From assembly GCF_028890115.1 (NCBI RefSeq), contig NZ_JARCJD010000002.1, positions 62,001 through 126,000 on the forward strand: a stretch of 64,000 bases of DNA, given 5' to 3'. How positions within the stretch are numbered: the stretch's first letter is position 1; the number at the start of each line of letters is the position of its first letter. Below the pieces are notes generated by a model. It did no database searches. It saw nothing but the letters and a program-made list of their open reading frames with translations, and was not told the origin of the DNA. The position numbers and the translations under genes were made by a program. Below are positions 19,264 through 28,565 of this stretch, one piece after another. The stretch is from Phaeobacter sp. QD34_24 (GTDB lineage Bacteria; Pseudomonadota; Alphaproteobacteria; Rhodobacterales; Rhodobacteraceae).

Positions 19264-19292
19264 TTGACCTCGTCACCGGCTTCACCTAAATC
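19264..19292 (+). promoter_or_regulatory. promoter of tRNA-Gly
   Basis: TTGACC (19264-19269), 17-bp spacer, then TAAATC (19287-19292), 14 bp before the tRNA 5' end. Position and spacing fit a housekeeping sigma-70 promoter. Confidence 0.65.
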
Positions 19293-19306
19293 ACGCATCA
19301 CCCCGG

Positions 19307-19380
19307 GCGGGTATGGTGAAATGGTATCATAAGAGCCTTCCAAGCTTAAGGTGCGGGTTCGATTCCCGCTACCCGCTCCA
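19307..19380 (+). tRNA. tRNA-Gly (anticodon TCC)
   Basis: Acceptor GCGGGTA (19307-19313) pairs with TACCCGC (19370-19376), followed by discriminator T and encoded CCA. The anticodon loop within GCCTTCCAAGC gives TCC, and the T arm is GCGGG-TTCGATT-CCCGC. The flanks 19063-19306 and 19381-19624 hold no gene that I can support. Confidence 0.96.
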
Positions 19381-19624
19381 AAACCTCTTCCGCGATCAAG
19401 ATGAGATGCTTTGCCATGGCTGTTTGCCGTGCTGACAGCCAGTCTTGTGGCCCGTTTTGGGCCTCTCTGGCGGGTGGTCCAGAACCGCCGCGGCATCGCT
19501 TCTAAATAACTGCGGCCAGATGCCCTCGGCCTCAATGCTTGACCTATGGGGCTGGCAAGGCCATGAACCACAATGGATCGTACGGCGGCGGGCCGCGCGA
19601 GGGGACATGCAATAAGGATCAGGA

Positions 19625-21424
19625 ATGGCGCGCAGGACGGCAGCACCGAACGCAAACGAAGAGCGGCAGGGATCGCGCAAGATCGGCGTGCTGGCAGCGC
19701 TTTGGCCCTTCATGCGCCCCTATAGCGCCCTGATGTTCCTGGCCACCTGCGCCCTGGTTCTGACGGCGGGCGTGTCCCTCAGCCTGCCGCTGGCGGTGCG
19801 CCGGGTGGTGGACAACTTCCGCATCTCGGACAATGCGCTGCTGAACCAGTATTTCCTGGCTGCCTTGGGCATGGCCGCCCTGTTGGCCGTGGGCACCGGC
19901 CTGCGCTATGCGCTGGTCACGCGTCTGGGCGAGCGGGTCGTCTCGGACATCCGCAAGGCGGTCTTTGATCGCGTGATCGGGATGAGCCCCGAGTTCTACG
20001 AAAAGATCATGACCGGCGAGGTGCTGAGCCGGATCACCACCGACACCACGCTCATTCAATCGGTTCTGGGCTCCTCTGTTTCCATCGCCCTGCGCAACAT
20101 GCTTCTGTTCGGGGGCGGGTTGATCCTGATGCTGTTGACCTCGGCCAAGCTGACGGGGCTGGTCCTGCTGATCGTGCCTGCCGTGATCGTGCCGATCCTG
20201 GTTCTGGGGCGGCGCCTGAGGGCAATCAGCCGCGAAAACCAGGACTGGATCGCGGCCTCCTCCGGCAATGCCGGTGAGGCGCTGGGCGCGGTGCAGACGG
20301 TGCAGGCCTTCACCCATGAGGACGCCAGCCGCCAGCAGTTCGCCCAGATGACCGAGACCGCCTATGACGTGTCGCAGAAACGGATCCGCACGCGGGCCTA
20401 TCTGACGGTGATCGTCATCCTTCTGGTGTTTTCCGGCATTGTCGGGGTCTTGTGGATGGGTGCTGTCGATGTGCGGGCCGGCATCATGAGCGAGGGCACC
20501 CTGGTTCAATTCGTGATCTATTCGGTTCTGGTGGCGGGATCGGTTGCGGCCCTGTCCGAGATCTGGAGCGAGTTGCAGCGCGCCGCCGGTGCCACCGAAC
20601 GTCTGGTCGAACTGTTGAACGCCAAGGATCCGGTGGTCGATCCCGCGGCTCCAAAGGCGCTGGCACAGCCCGTGCGCGGTGAGATCCGGTTCGAGAACGT
20701 GATGTTCCGCTATCCCGCGCGCCCCGATGTGCTGGCGCTGGATGATGTTTCCCTTGAGATCCAGCCGGGGGAAACCGTTGCCTTCGTCGGCCCCTCGGGC
20801 GCGGGCAAGACGACGATCATTCAGATGATCCAGCGCTTCTATGACCCGAACGCAGGCGCGGTGCGGCTGGACGGTATTGCGCTCAGCGATCTGCAGCGCG
20901 ATGCCTTCCGCAAGCATATCGCCATGGTGCCGCAGGATGCGGTGATATTTGCAGCCTCGGCGCGTGAAAACATCCGCTTTGGCCGCCCCGATGCCACTGA
21001 TGCCGAAGTTGAGGCCGCCGCCCAGGCCGCCGCCGCGCATGAGTTCATCTCGGCGCTGCCTGAGGGATACGACAGTTTTGTCGGGGAACGTGGTGTGATG
21101 CTGTCAGGTGGCCAGAAACAGCGCATTGCCATTGCCCGTGCAATCCTGCGCGATGCGCCGGTTCTGCTTCTGGACGAGGCGACATCGGCGCTGGATGCGG
21201 AAAGCGAACGCCTGGTGCAGGCCGCCGTCGATGAGCTGAGCCAGGGGCGCACAACGCTGATCGTGGCCCACCGCCTGGCGACGGTGAAAAAGGCCGACCG
21301 GATCGTGGTGATGGACCAGGGGCGCATCGTCGCCACCGGCACCCATGACGCGCTGGTGGCCGAGGGCGGGCTATATGCGCGTCTGGCTCGACTGCAGTTC
21401 ACCGACGGGCTTGCCGCCGAGTAA
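19625..21424 (+). CDS. ABC exporter half-transporter (fused permease-ATPase)
   Basis: A 599-aa protein with the exporter layout: about six hydrophobic helices in residues 25-320 followed by a nucleotide-binding domain. Walker A is GPSGAGKTT near residue 389, the ABC signature is LSGGQKQRIAIARA near residue 493, and Walker B is VLLLDEATSALD. It resembles MsbA/BmrA-type lipid or multidrug exporters and should work as a homodimer. The substrate is not predictable. It starts at ATG 19625 and stands alone. Confidence 0.9.
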   Translation: MARRTAAPNANEERQGSRKIGVLAALWPFMRPYSALMFLATCALVLTAGVSLSLPLAVRRVVDNFRISDNALLNQYFLAALGMAALLAVGTGLRYALVTRLGERVVSDIRKAVFDRVIGMSPEFYEKIMTGEVLSRITTDTTLIQSVLGSSVSIALRNMLLFGGGLILMLLTSAKLTGLVLLIVPAVIVPILVLGRRLRAISRENQDWIAASSGNAGEALGAVQTVQAFTHEDASRQQFAQMTETAYDVSQKRIRTRAYLTVIVILLVFSGIVGVLWMGAVDVRAGIMSEGTLVQFVIYSVLVAGSVAALSEIWSELQRAAGATERLVELLNAKDPVVDPAAPKALAQPVRGEIRFENVMFRYPARPDVLALDDVSLEIQPGETVAFVGPSGAGKTTIIQMIQRFYDPNAGAVRLDGIALSDLQRDAFRKHIAMVPQDAVIFAASARENIRFGRPDATDAEVEAAAQAAAAHEFISALPEGYDSFVGERGVMLSGGQKQRIAIARAILRDAPVLLLDEATSALDAESERLVQAAVDELSQGRTTLIVAHRLATVKKADRIVVMDQGRIVATGTHDALVAEGGLYARLARLQFTDGLAAE

Positions 21425-21622
21425 ACCTGCGGTCTGCACCCCGCTGGCACCCTCTGGCATGGCCGTCCTGCTGTCCAGCACCGCTTGGCCGCCAAATAAA
21501 GCTGTAAAAAAAGGCTGCTTGCCTTGACGTGACCCTTGCGACGCGCTTGCACCGCGCGGGTTTTCCAATCATTTTATGCGAAGGAGACAATCCCCCGAAA
21601 ACGGGGGCAGGGGAGGTTATCA

Positions 21623-23530
21623 ATGGCGTTTGCCACGTTGGAAGACACCAAGGCGATTGAAAATGAAATGCCGTGGGGTGAGCGGGATCTGCCCACCACC
21701 CTTTACGGGCTGTTGTCACGTACCGCGGGCAATTTCCCGAACAACAACGCGACAAGCTACCAGATCTTCTCAGGTCCCAATGACAAGGCCGAGACCCTGA
21801 CCTGGAGCCAGCTCAAGGATCAGGTGACCCAGGCGGCCAATATGTTCCGCGAGTTGGGCGTCGGTGAGAAGGACGTGGTGGCCTATGTGCTGCCCAACTG
21901 TACCGAAACCCTGGTGACCATGCTGGCAGGTGCCGTGGCAGGGATCGTCAATCCGATCAACCCGCTGCTGGAGCCGGAACAGATCGCATCGATCCTGCGC
22001 GAAACCAATGCCAAGGTGGTGGTGACGCTGAAGCCCTTCCCGAAGACGGATGTGGCACAGAAGGTGGCCGAGGCGGTGCGCCACGCGCCCCATGTGAACA
22101 CCATCCTGGAAGTGGATCTGAACCGCTATCTGACGCCGCCGAAATCCTGGATCGTGCCGCTGGTGCGCCCCAAGCTGGAAAACAAGGCGCAGCTGGCTCA
22201 CGCCGATTACAAGAGCTTCACCAAGGAGCTGCGCAAACAGCCCACCACCCTGCAATTCGCCGACAGCACCGAAGACCGTGTGGCCTGCTATTTCCACACC
22301 GGTGGCACAACCGGCATGCCCAAGGTGGCCCAGCACACCTATTCCGGCATGATCTACAACGGCTGGATCGGGCACAGCCTGCTCTTCACCGAAGAGGACA
22401 ACATCATGTGTCCTCTGCCGCTGTTTCACGTCTTTGCCTGCCATGTGATCGTCATGGCGGCTGTGGCCTCCGGGGCGCATGTGGTGTTCCCCACCCCGCA
22501 GGGCTATCGCGGCGACGGGGTGTTCGACAATTTCTGGAAGCTGGTGGAGCGCTGGAAGATTTCCTTCATCATCACCGTGCCCACGGCGATTTCCGCCAAG
22601 ATGCAGCGCCCGGTGGATGCGGATATCTCGACCGTGAAGACAGCTTTCTCTGGCTCTGCCCCGCTGCCGGTGGAACTGTTCCGCCGCTTCGAGAAGGCGA
22701 CCGGCATCAATATCGTTGAAGGCTACGGGTTGACCGAGGCGACCTGCCTTGTGTCCTGTAACCCGGTGGACGGGGAAAAGAAGATCGGCTCGATCGGTAT
22801 TCCGTTTCCCTACACGGATGTGAAGATCATCAAGTCCACCCCCGACGGGCTGGTCGAATGTGCCACCGATGAGGTGGGCGAGATCTGCGTCTCCAACCCC
22901 GGCGTCTATGCGGGCAATACCTATACCGAAGCCGAGAAGAACGCCGATCTCTACTTCCACGACACCTATCTGCGCACCGGCGATCTGGGTCGTATCGATG
23001 CCGATGGCTATGTCTGGATCACGGGCCGGGCCAAGGATCTGATCATTCGCGGCGGTCACAATATCGACCCCGCCGAGATCGAAGAGGCGCTTCTGGGTCA
23101 TGAGGCCGTGGCCTTTGCCGGGGCCATCGGCCAGCCGGATCTGCACGCGGGCGAGGTGCCTTGCGCCTTTGTCGAGCTGGTGGAGGGCGCCAGCGCCACC
23201 CCGGAGGAGTTGATGGACTATTGCAAGGTCCACATCCACGAACGGGCGGCGATCCCCAAACACATGACGGTGCTGGACGAGCTGCCCAAGACCGCCGTGG
23301 GCAAGGTCTTCAAGCCGGATCTGCGCAAGAACGCCATCACCCGCATCTACAACGAGGCGCTGCTGAAGGCCGGTCTTCCGACCCGTGTCGAGGCGGTGAT
23401 CGACGACAAGAAACGCGGTCTTGTCGCCCAGGTCGAAGCCAACGGCGCCTCCGATGCCGAGATCGGACAGGTCCTGGGCGGTTTCACGCGTCCCTGGGAG
23501 CATCTGCCAAAGGCGCAGACTGCGGCCTGA
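21623..23530 (+). CDS. acyl-CoA synthetase (AMP-forming)
   Basis: A 635-aa AMP-binding ligase activating a carboxylic (probably fatty) acid to acyl-CoA. Signatures are HTGGTTGMPKVAQH (ATP motif), EGYGLTEATC, YLRTGDLGRIDADGYVWITGR and GKVFKPDLR (catalytic Lys). ATG 21623 follows GGGGAGG. A 6-bp hairpin CCCCCG-AAAA-CGGGGG (21592-21607) ends just ahead of that ribosome site and could influence translation. An open extension to 21536 lacks a ribosome site. A terminator follows. Confidence 0.88.
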   Translation: MAFATLEDTKAIENEMPWGERDLPTTLYGLLSRTAGNFPNNNATSYQIFSGPNDKAETLTWSQLKDQVTQAANMFRELGVGEKDVVAYVLPNCTETLVTMLAGAVAGIVNPINPLLEPEQIASILRETNAKVVVTLKPFPKTDVAQKVAEAVRHAPHVNTILEVDLNRYLTPPKSWIVPLVRPKLENKAQLAHADYKSFTKELRKQPTTLQFADSTEDRVACYFHTGGTTGMPKVAQHTYSGMIYNGWIGHSLLFTEEDNIMCPLPLFHVFACHVIVMAAVASGAHVVFPTPQGYRGDGVFDNFWKLVERWKISFIITVPTAISAKMQRPVDADISTVKTAFSGSAPLPVELFRRFEKATGINIVEGYGLTEATCLVSCNPVDGEKKIGSIGIPFPYTDVKIIKSTPDGLVECATDEVGEICVSNPGVYAGNTYTEAEKNADLYFHDTYLRTGDLGRIDADGYVWITGRAKDLIIRGGHNIDPAEIEEALLGHEAVAFAGAIGQPDLHAGEVPCAFVELVEGASATPEELMDYCKVHIHERAAIPKHMTVLDELPKTAVGKVFKPDLRKNAITRIYNEALLKAGLPTRVEAVIDDKKRGLVAQVEANGASDAEIGQVLGGFTRPWEHLPKAQTAA

Positions 23531-23548
23531 TTGACCGGCTGAGAGAGT

Positions 23549-23580
23549 TCGAAAAGCGTCCCCCAGGGCGCTTTTCTGCC
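23549..23580 (+). terminator. intrinsic terminator after the acyl-CoA synthetase
   Basis: Stem GAAAAGCG (23551-23558) / CGCTTTTC (23569-23576) with inner CCC-GGG pairs. The T-rich 3' arm provides the U tract. Confidence 0.65.
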
Positions 23581-23650
23581 GTTTTGGCATTCCCTTTGTG
23601 CCGACACGTGGCCTAGTCTCTGCGGATGCAGAACAGGAGGCGCCAACGTC

Positions 23651-24577
23651 ATGGATTATGAACAGCTGATCGATGCGGAAACCTGGGCCTTCATCCGCAG
23701 AACCGCCGACCACTACCCGCCCGACACCGCCGAGCGGCCGGTGGCTGAACAGCGCGAGATCTACGATGCCATGGCCGAGAGCTTCCTGGCGCCGCGCCCC
23801 GATGTTGTGCAGGTCGAAGACTGCCAGGCAGGCAGCGTGCCGCTTCGCATCTATTGGGCCGGCGATCCGACCCGGACGGTCATGTATTGCCATGGGGGCG
23901 GTTTCGTCGTTGGCGGTCTGGAAAGTCACGATGACGTCTGCGCCGAACTCTGTGCGCTGACCGGGTACCGGGTGGTTGCGGTCGATTATCGCCTTGCGCC
24001 CGAACACCTGCATCCGGCGATGTTCGAGGATGCCTGGACAGCCTTTGAATGGATCCTGTCCGAATTCGAGGGGGGAATTGTCCTGGCGGGCGACAGCGCG
24101 GGGGCCAATCTCTGTGCCGCTGTTGCGCATCGCGCCCGTGGCACGACCGACCGTATCCTGGGGCAGGTGCTGATCTACGGTGCCTTTGGGGGCGACGTGA
24201 ATTCAGGCTCTTACATCGAGCATGCCGAGGCTCCGATGCTGACGCGGGACGAGATCCTCTACTACCAGCGTATCCGCAGCGAGGGTGGGGACTTGCCTGT
24301 GGGCGACCCCACATTTGCGCCGCTGCATGACAGTGATTTCTCCGCTCTGCCACCGACGGTTCTGTTCACGGCCGATTGTGATCCGGTGCGGGATGACAGC
24401 CGGGCGTATCGCGATCGGATCCTGGCCGCCGGGGGCAAGGCGCATTGGGTCAACGAGGAAGGCCTGATCCATGGATACCTGCGCGCCCGCCATTCGGTAG
24501 AGCGCGCCCGCGCCAGTTTTGAGCGGATTTCGCTCGCGGTAGAGGCCCTGGGGCAAGAGATCTGGCCCTACGACTGA
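23651..24577 (+). CDS. alpha/beta hydrolase of the hormone-sensitive-lipase family
   Basis: A 308-aa esterase/lipase-like protein. The oxyanion motif HGGGF is near residue 80, nucleophile Ser149 lies in GDSAGAN, Asp244 in DCDPVRDD and His274 in GLIHGY, so the full triad is present. AGGAGG precedes ATG 23651. Probably a short-chain carboxylester hydrolase; the natural substrate is unknown. It is convergent with the next minus-strand gene. Confidence 0.88.
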   Translation: MDYEQLIDAETWAFIRRTADHYPPDTAERPVAEQREIYDAMAESFLAPRPDVVQVEDCQAGSVPLRIYWAGDPTRTVMYCHGGGFVVGGLESHDDVCAELCALTGYRVVAVDYRLAPEHLHPAMFEDAWTAFEWILSEFEGGIVLAGDSAGANLCAAVAHRARGTTDRILGQVLIYGAFGGDVNSGSYIEHAEAPMLTRDEILYYQRIRSEGGDLPVGDPTFAPLHDSDFSALPPTVLFTADCDPVRDDSRAYRDRILAAGGKAHWVNEEGLIHGYLRARHSVERARASFERISLAVEALGQEIWPYD

Positions 24578-24623
24578 GAATGGCCAGAAGACCTGGTGTT
24601 GCGACTATGGCAGGCCGATGAGC

Positions 24624-25460
24624 TCAAGCCAGGAAGGATTTCGCCTTCATGGTCTCAGCGATGGGCGCTCCAAGACGAGACAGGATCGTCGGCGCGAGCT
24701 GTAGCTGGTCGATGAACGTGTCCTCGGACGGGCCTTCCGCCTCACCAAAGTAATAAAGCGCGGTTTCCTGCTGCAAGGGGCTGCGCCCGCCGTGGTGGCC
24801 GCGTTCGTCCTGGCCGTGGTCGGCGGTGACGATCACCTCATAGCCCATCTTGCGCCAGCGCGGGATGAAGGGGGCCAGCATCTCGTCCATCACGGCGCAG
24901 GCATGGTCCATCTCCTGGCAGTCATGGAAGAACCGGTGCCCCATGCTGTCGAGCGTGCAGGTGTGCAGCATCCCGTAGTTGAGATCGAACCGATGGGCGA
25001 GGTTGGTGAGCGTGCCAAAGAGATCCACATCCGAGGGTGTCATCTGGTTGATCAGCCCGTAGCCGGTCATGGTGTGAAACCGCCCGTGGTTGATGGTGTC
25101 GCTTTCGGGTTCGTCATATTCGATGTCGCGGACAAAATCGAACGGGTGGCGATTGAAGAACTCCGACCAGAAGCTGTGCGCCACCGCGCCGGTCACACCG
25201 CCGCCCGCGCGCACCTGGCTGAAGACATCCTTGTGCGTGAGACGAAAGACATTGCCATTGCCGGTGCAGCCATGTTCGGCCGGGGCAACGCCGGTGTGGA
25301 TCGAGGCATAGCAACTGGCCGAGATCGACGGCAGCACCGCCCGGTGCTTCCAGACGCGGGCATCGCCGCTATCGACCCAGCCTTCCAGGTTGCCGAACAG
25401 ACGGCGGAAATTGCGCCAGGGCACACCGTCCAGAATGATGAGAAGGAGTTTGCGGTCCAT
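24624..25460 (-). CDS. alkaline-phosphatase-superfamily hydrolase (phosphodiesterase/pyrophosphatase-like)
   Basis: A 278-aa metal-dependent hydrolase. The N-terminal LLLIILDG gives the first metal-site aspartate, PSISASCYASIHTG carries the likely Ser/Thr nucleophile region, LDSMGHRFFHD the middle metal ligands and VTADHGQDERGHHGG the C-terminal Asp-His pair. This pattern fits nucleotide pyrophosphatase/phosphodiesterase or phosphonoacetate-hydrolase relatives. No signal peptide, so probably cytoplasmic. It is last in a minus-strand run behind an ABC importer and a multi-pass membrane protein, suggesting it acts on an imported phosphorus compound (inference). Confidence 0.75.
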   Translation of the reverse strand: MDRKLLLIILDGVPWRNFRRLFGNLEGWVDSGDARVWKHRAVLPSISASCYASIHTGVAPAEHGCTGNGNVFRLTHKDVFSQVRAGGGVTGAVAHSFWSEFFNRHPFDFVRDIEYDEPESDTINHGRFHTMTGYGLINQMTPSDVDLFGTLTNLAHRFDLNYGMLHTCTLDSMGHRFFHDCQEMDHACAVMDEMLAPFIPRWRKMGYEVIVTADHGQDERGHHGGRSPLQQETALYYFGEAEGPSEDTFIDQLQLAPTILSRLGAPIAETMKAKSFLA

Positions 25461-25529
25461 GTCTCGAATCCCTTTGCTTGGGCCTGCTGCATGCGGTCAG
25501 AGTTTCAGCAAAAAACTGGAATGACCATA

Positions 25530-25557
25530 TGAAAACGGGCGGGAAGACCCCGCCCGC
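25530..25557 (-). terminator. intrinsic terminator after the 10-TM membrane protein gene
   Basis: On the minus strand, CGGGCGGG pairs with CCCGCCCG (25536-25543 / 25549-25556) around a 5-base loop and is followed immediately by TTTTC. It lies just beyond the stop at 25582. Confidence 0.7.
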
Positions 25558-25581
25558 TTCCTCCGCGAGTGGTCAGGTTGA

Positions 25582-26796
25582 TTATTCTGCGGGCATCGGG
25601 CTGGGCGCATCCTTTGCGGCGCCGAAATGTTGCCGGTTCAGGCGCAGGACCAGCAGGACCGTGATGGCCTGAACCGCCAGCGGCAGAAGGCAGACGATCC
25701 AGTAGGCAAGGTCGAACTTGGCGATGATACCGCTGCCCACCAGCCCCTTGTTGATGAAGAAATGCATCATCACGGTCAGGGCCACGCCGGGGCAGACCAG
25801 GGCATAGGAACCGGGAGAGGTTTTGCTGCCCAGCACAAAGTCGTCGAAATAGCGCTGCTTCAGGAGAACCAGGAAGCCCAGCATCAGGAACAGGACCTGA
25901 ATGGTCAGCAGTTGCGCCAGGAAGGTCAGCGTCTCGGCCGGGTTGCCATGGACGTCAAAGCTGGTGTGCAGCCCGTGGTCCTGGCGCAGGAACAGGATGC
26001 CGAGCACTGTCAGCAGCGGCACGATGATCATCAGGGTGGGGCCGGATTCCCGGTGGGTGCCATGCATCAGCATCGAGGAGAACGCCGTCACCGAGGCATA
26101 GATCGCATAGACCAGGGCCGCGATGCCAAAGAAGGTCGACAGCACCAGCGCGGTGCCCACCACCGTGGTGGCCGCGCTCATCGCGGCAGGGGCGGCAAGG
26201 CCCACGCCGACCATCGACAGGGCAAAGGCGGGCAGGAGCTGGGCAAAGGAGTTATGCGCGGTCATGTCAAAGGCGCCGCCCTCGGTCAGCACGCGGCCCA
26301 GGAAGGCCCCGATCAGGCGGAAGGCCCAGATGCCGATCAGCACAAAGGCCACCATGGCGGCAGGAAAGAGAAACTCGACGATGCTCCAGAGGCCCGGCAC
26401 GAAAACCAGCCCGAGGATGAAACCTACGTTGACGGTCATTGCTGTTGCCAGCGGGGCGGCCAGCAGGGTGCTTTCGGCATTGGTCTGGCGCAGTTGCGCA
26501 TAGGCATCGGTCTTGCGGAAGGCCGCCAGCGCGGTGAAGTTCCAGATCAGCGATTTGATGTTGAGGTATGCGAAGACGGCAATGCCGATCCAGGCCACCA
26601 GGATCGCGGCCTTCATCGACACCGATCCGGTCAGAAAGGCCTTCAGGATGTCTTCAAACACCGGGACGGCCTGATCGGGGTGCGGCACCCAGAACATCAG
26701 GTACATGAAAAAGCTGACCGCAAGTCCACCCGCGCCAAGCGCGGCAAGGAAATAGGTCGGTGAGTAATTCTGTGAGGCGGTAGAGGAACGGGACAT
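25582..26796 (-). CDS. multi-pass membrane protein, about 10 TM (TehA/TDT-like topology; possibly TsoY family)
   Basis: A 404-aa integral membrane protein with about ten hydrophobic segments. It begins YFLAALGAGGLAVSFFMYLMF and contains HGTHRESGPT and MMHFFINKGLV as polar breaks. I do not recognise the function with certainty. The layout resembles the TDT/TehA anion-channel class and the family that pipelines call TsoY. ATG 26796 is preferred because AAGGAGGG lies upstream; a start at 26817 would precede that site. It sits between an ABC importer and a phosphatase-fold hydrolase, with its own upstream repeats and a hairpin separating it from the ABC operon. Confidence 0.7.
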   Translation of the reverse strand: MSRSSTASQNYSPTYFLAALGAGGLAVSFFMYLMFWVPHPDQAVPVFEDILKAFLTGSVSMKAAILVAWIGIAVFAYLNIKSLIWNFTALAAFRKTDAYAQLRQTNAESTLLAAPLATAMTVNVGFILGLVFVPGLWSIVEFLFPAAMVAFVLIGIWAFRLIGAFLGRVLTEGGAFDMTAHNSFAQLLPAFALSMVGVGLAAPAAMSAATTVVGTALVLSTFFGIAALVYAIYASVTAFSSMLMHGTHRESGPTLMIIVPLLTVLGILFLRQDHGLHTSFDVHGNPAETLTFLAQLLTIQVLFLMLGFLVLLKQRYFDDFVLGSKTSPGSYALVCPGVALTVMMHFFINKGLVGSGIIAKFDLAYWIVCLLPLAVQAITVLLVLRLNRQHFGAAKDAPSPMPAE

Positions 26797-26806
26797 AACA
26801 CCCTCC

Positions 26807-26855
26807 TTATATTCCAAATACAGAATATTTATTACATGCCAAAAATGGAATATAA
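26807..26855 (-). promoter_or_regulatory. inverted ATATTCC repeats upstream of the membrane protein gene
   Basis: TTATATTCCA (26807-26816) is the exact reverse complement of TGGAATATAA (26846-26855), with a third half-site GAATATT at 26823-26829. The block is AT-rich against a GC-rich background, includes the ribosome-binding region of the minus-strand gene, and looks like an operator for a dimeric regulator. No regulator gene is adjacent. Confidence 0.55.
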
Positions 26856-26864
26856 AGGTGCAAA

Positions 26865-26895
26865 ACGACGCAGGGCCCGCAAAATCTGCGGGCCC
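26865..26895 (-). terminator. hairpin after the ABC importer operon
   Basis: A perfect 9-bp stem GGGCCCGCA (26873-26881) / TGCGGGCCC (26887-26895), 32 bp beyond the stop of the ATPase gene. The minus-strand T-run (GTTTTG) is several bases away, so termination may be partial. Confidence 0.55.
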
Positions 26896-26927
26896 GGGTC
26901 AATCTATGGCGGGGATCGGTGACAGGC

Positions 26928-28565
26928 TCAGTTGCCGGCGCTTTCCATCTTGCGATTGGCGATGACCTCTTCCAGCCAGCCCAGACGCATTTCGGGAACC
27001 GACCCCAGCAGCAGATCGGTGTAATCGTCAAAGGGCGGCGACAGCACCTCTGACTTGCTGCCATAGCGCTGCACGCGGCCCTGGTACATCACCGCGATAT
27101 TGTCAGAGATGGCCCGCACCGTGGCCAGATCGTGGGTGATGAACAGATAGGCGACGTTCTCGATCTTCTGGAGGTTCAGCAGCAGCTTCAGAATGCCATC
27201 GGCCACCAGCGGATCCAGCGCCGATGTCACCTCGTCGCAGATGATCATCTTCGGCTTTGCCGCCAGCGCGCGGGCAATGCAGACGCGTTGTTTCTGGCCA
27301 CCCGACAGTTCTGCCGGATAACGATCGATGAACTCCTCGCCCAATTCGATCTCGTCCAGCAGCTCGATGATGCGCTTGCGTTTCTCGGCGCCCTTCATGT
27401 CGAAGTAGAACTCGAGCGGACGGCCGATGATGGTGCCAACTGTCTGGCGCGGGTTCATCGCCACATCGGCCATCTGGTAGATCATCTGCAATTCGCGCAA
27501 GTCGTCCCGCGTGCGGCTGGCCAGATCGGGCGAGAGCACGCGGCCCGCGAATTCGATCTCCCCCTCGCGTGGCGGCAGAAGGCCGGTGATCACGCGGGCG
27601 AGGGTGGACTTGCCGGAACCCGACTCCCCCACCACCGCCAGGGTCTGACCGGGGTAGAGATCGGCGTTCACATTGTGCAGCACGTCGAACTTGGTGCCCT
27701 TGTAGCGCGCGGTCACATTGCGGATGCTGAGGACGGGATCGCCTGCAGGGGCTTTCTCCTCATGTTCGATGGAGCGGACCGAGACCAGCGCCTTGGTGTA
27801 GTCTTCGCGCGGCGCATTGATGATCTGGTCCACATCGCCGTATTCCACCATGTCGCCGTGGCGCAGAACCATGATGTCATCGCTGACCTGGGCCACGACG
27901 GCCAGATCGTGGGTGATATAAAGCGCCGCCACACCGGTGTCGCGGATGGCTTCCTTGATCGCCTTCAGCACATCGATCTGCGTGGTTACATCCAGCGCCG
28001 TCGTGGGTTCGTCAAAGACCACCAGATCCGGCTCGGGGCACAGCGCAAGCGCGGTCATGCAGCGCTGCAACTGCCCGCCCGACACCTGATGCGGGTAGCG
28101 GTCGCCAATATTGTCCGGATCGGGCAGGCCGAGTTTGGCAAACAGCACCCGCGCCCGCGCCTCGGCGTCCTTCTTCGAGAACTTGCCATGCTCGACCGCG
28201 GCCTCGATCACCTGCTCCATGATCTTCTTGGCCGGGTTGAAGGAGGCCGCCGCGGATTGTGACACGTAAGTGACCTCACCGCCACGCAGGGCGCGCACAT
28301 CCCGGACCGAGGTCTGCAGGATATCACGCCCGTTGATCCAGACCTCGCCGCCGGTGATCTTCACACCGCCCCGGCCATAGGCCATTGAGGCAAGACCAAT
28401 AGTGGACTTGCCCGCACCGGATTCACCGATCAGGCCCAGCACCTTGCCCTTTTGCAGATCGAAACTGACCCCGTGCACGATTTCAATGTCGTGGGGGCGT
28501 TCGCCCGGCGGGTAGACCGTCGCGCCGATCTTGAGGTCGCGGACATTTACGAGGGGATCGCTCAT
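26928..28565 (-). CDS. peptide/opine-type ABC importer, dual ATPase (DppDF-like fusion)
   Basis: A 545-aa protein with two complete nucleotide-binding domains in one chain. The first has GESGAGKST near residue 47, VSGGQLQRC and VVFDEPTTALD. The second has GESGSGKST near residue 315, LSGGQKQRVCIARA and IICDEVTSALD. It powers the two permeases encoded just upstream. ATG overlaps the preceding permease stop by 4 bp. The substrate class is peptides, nickel, opines or similar small solutes; which one cannot be read. Confidence 0.9.
   Translation of the reverse strand: MSDPLVNVRDLKIGATVYPPGERPHDIEIVHGVSFDLQKGKVLGLIGESGAGKSTIGLASMAYGRGGVKITGGEVWINGRDILQTSVRDVRALRGGEVTYVSQSAAASFNPAKKIMEQVIEAAVEHGKFSKKDAEARARVLFAKLGLPDPDNIGDRYPHQVSGGQLQRCMTALALCPEPDLVVFDEPTTALDVTTQIDVLKAIKEAIRDTGVAALYITHDLAVVAQVSDDIMVLRHGDMVEYGDVDQIINAPREDYTKALVSVRSIEHEEKAPAGDPVLSIRNVTARYKGTKFDVLHNVNADLYPGQTLAVVGESGSGKSTLARVITGLLPPREGEIEFAGRVLSPDLASRTRDDLRELQMIYQMADVAMNPRQTVGTIIGRPLEFYFDMKGAEKRKRIIELLDEIELGEEFIDRYPAELSGGQKQRVCIARALAAKPKMIICDEVTSALDPLVADGILKLLLNLQKIENVAYLFITHDLATVRAISDNIAVMYQGRVQRYGSKSEVLSPPFDDYTDLLLGSVPEMRLGWLEEVIANRKMESAGN

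Noticed and set aside
19128-19655. 175-codon minus-strand ORF
   Set aside because: It runs straight through the tRNA-Gly gene and begins inside the upstream region of the ABC exporter; no family resemblance.
21770-24130. 786-codon minus-strand ORF opposite the acyl-CoA synthetase and hydrolase
   Set aside because: It spans two well-supported genes and an intergenic terminator and has shadow composition.
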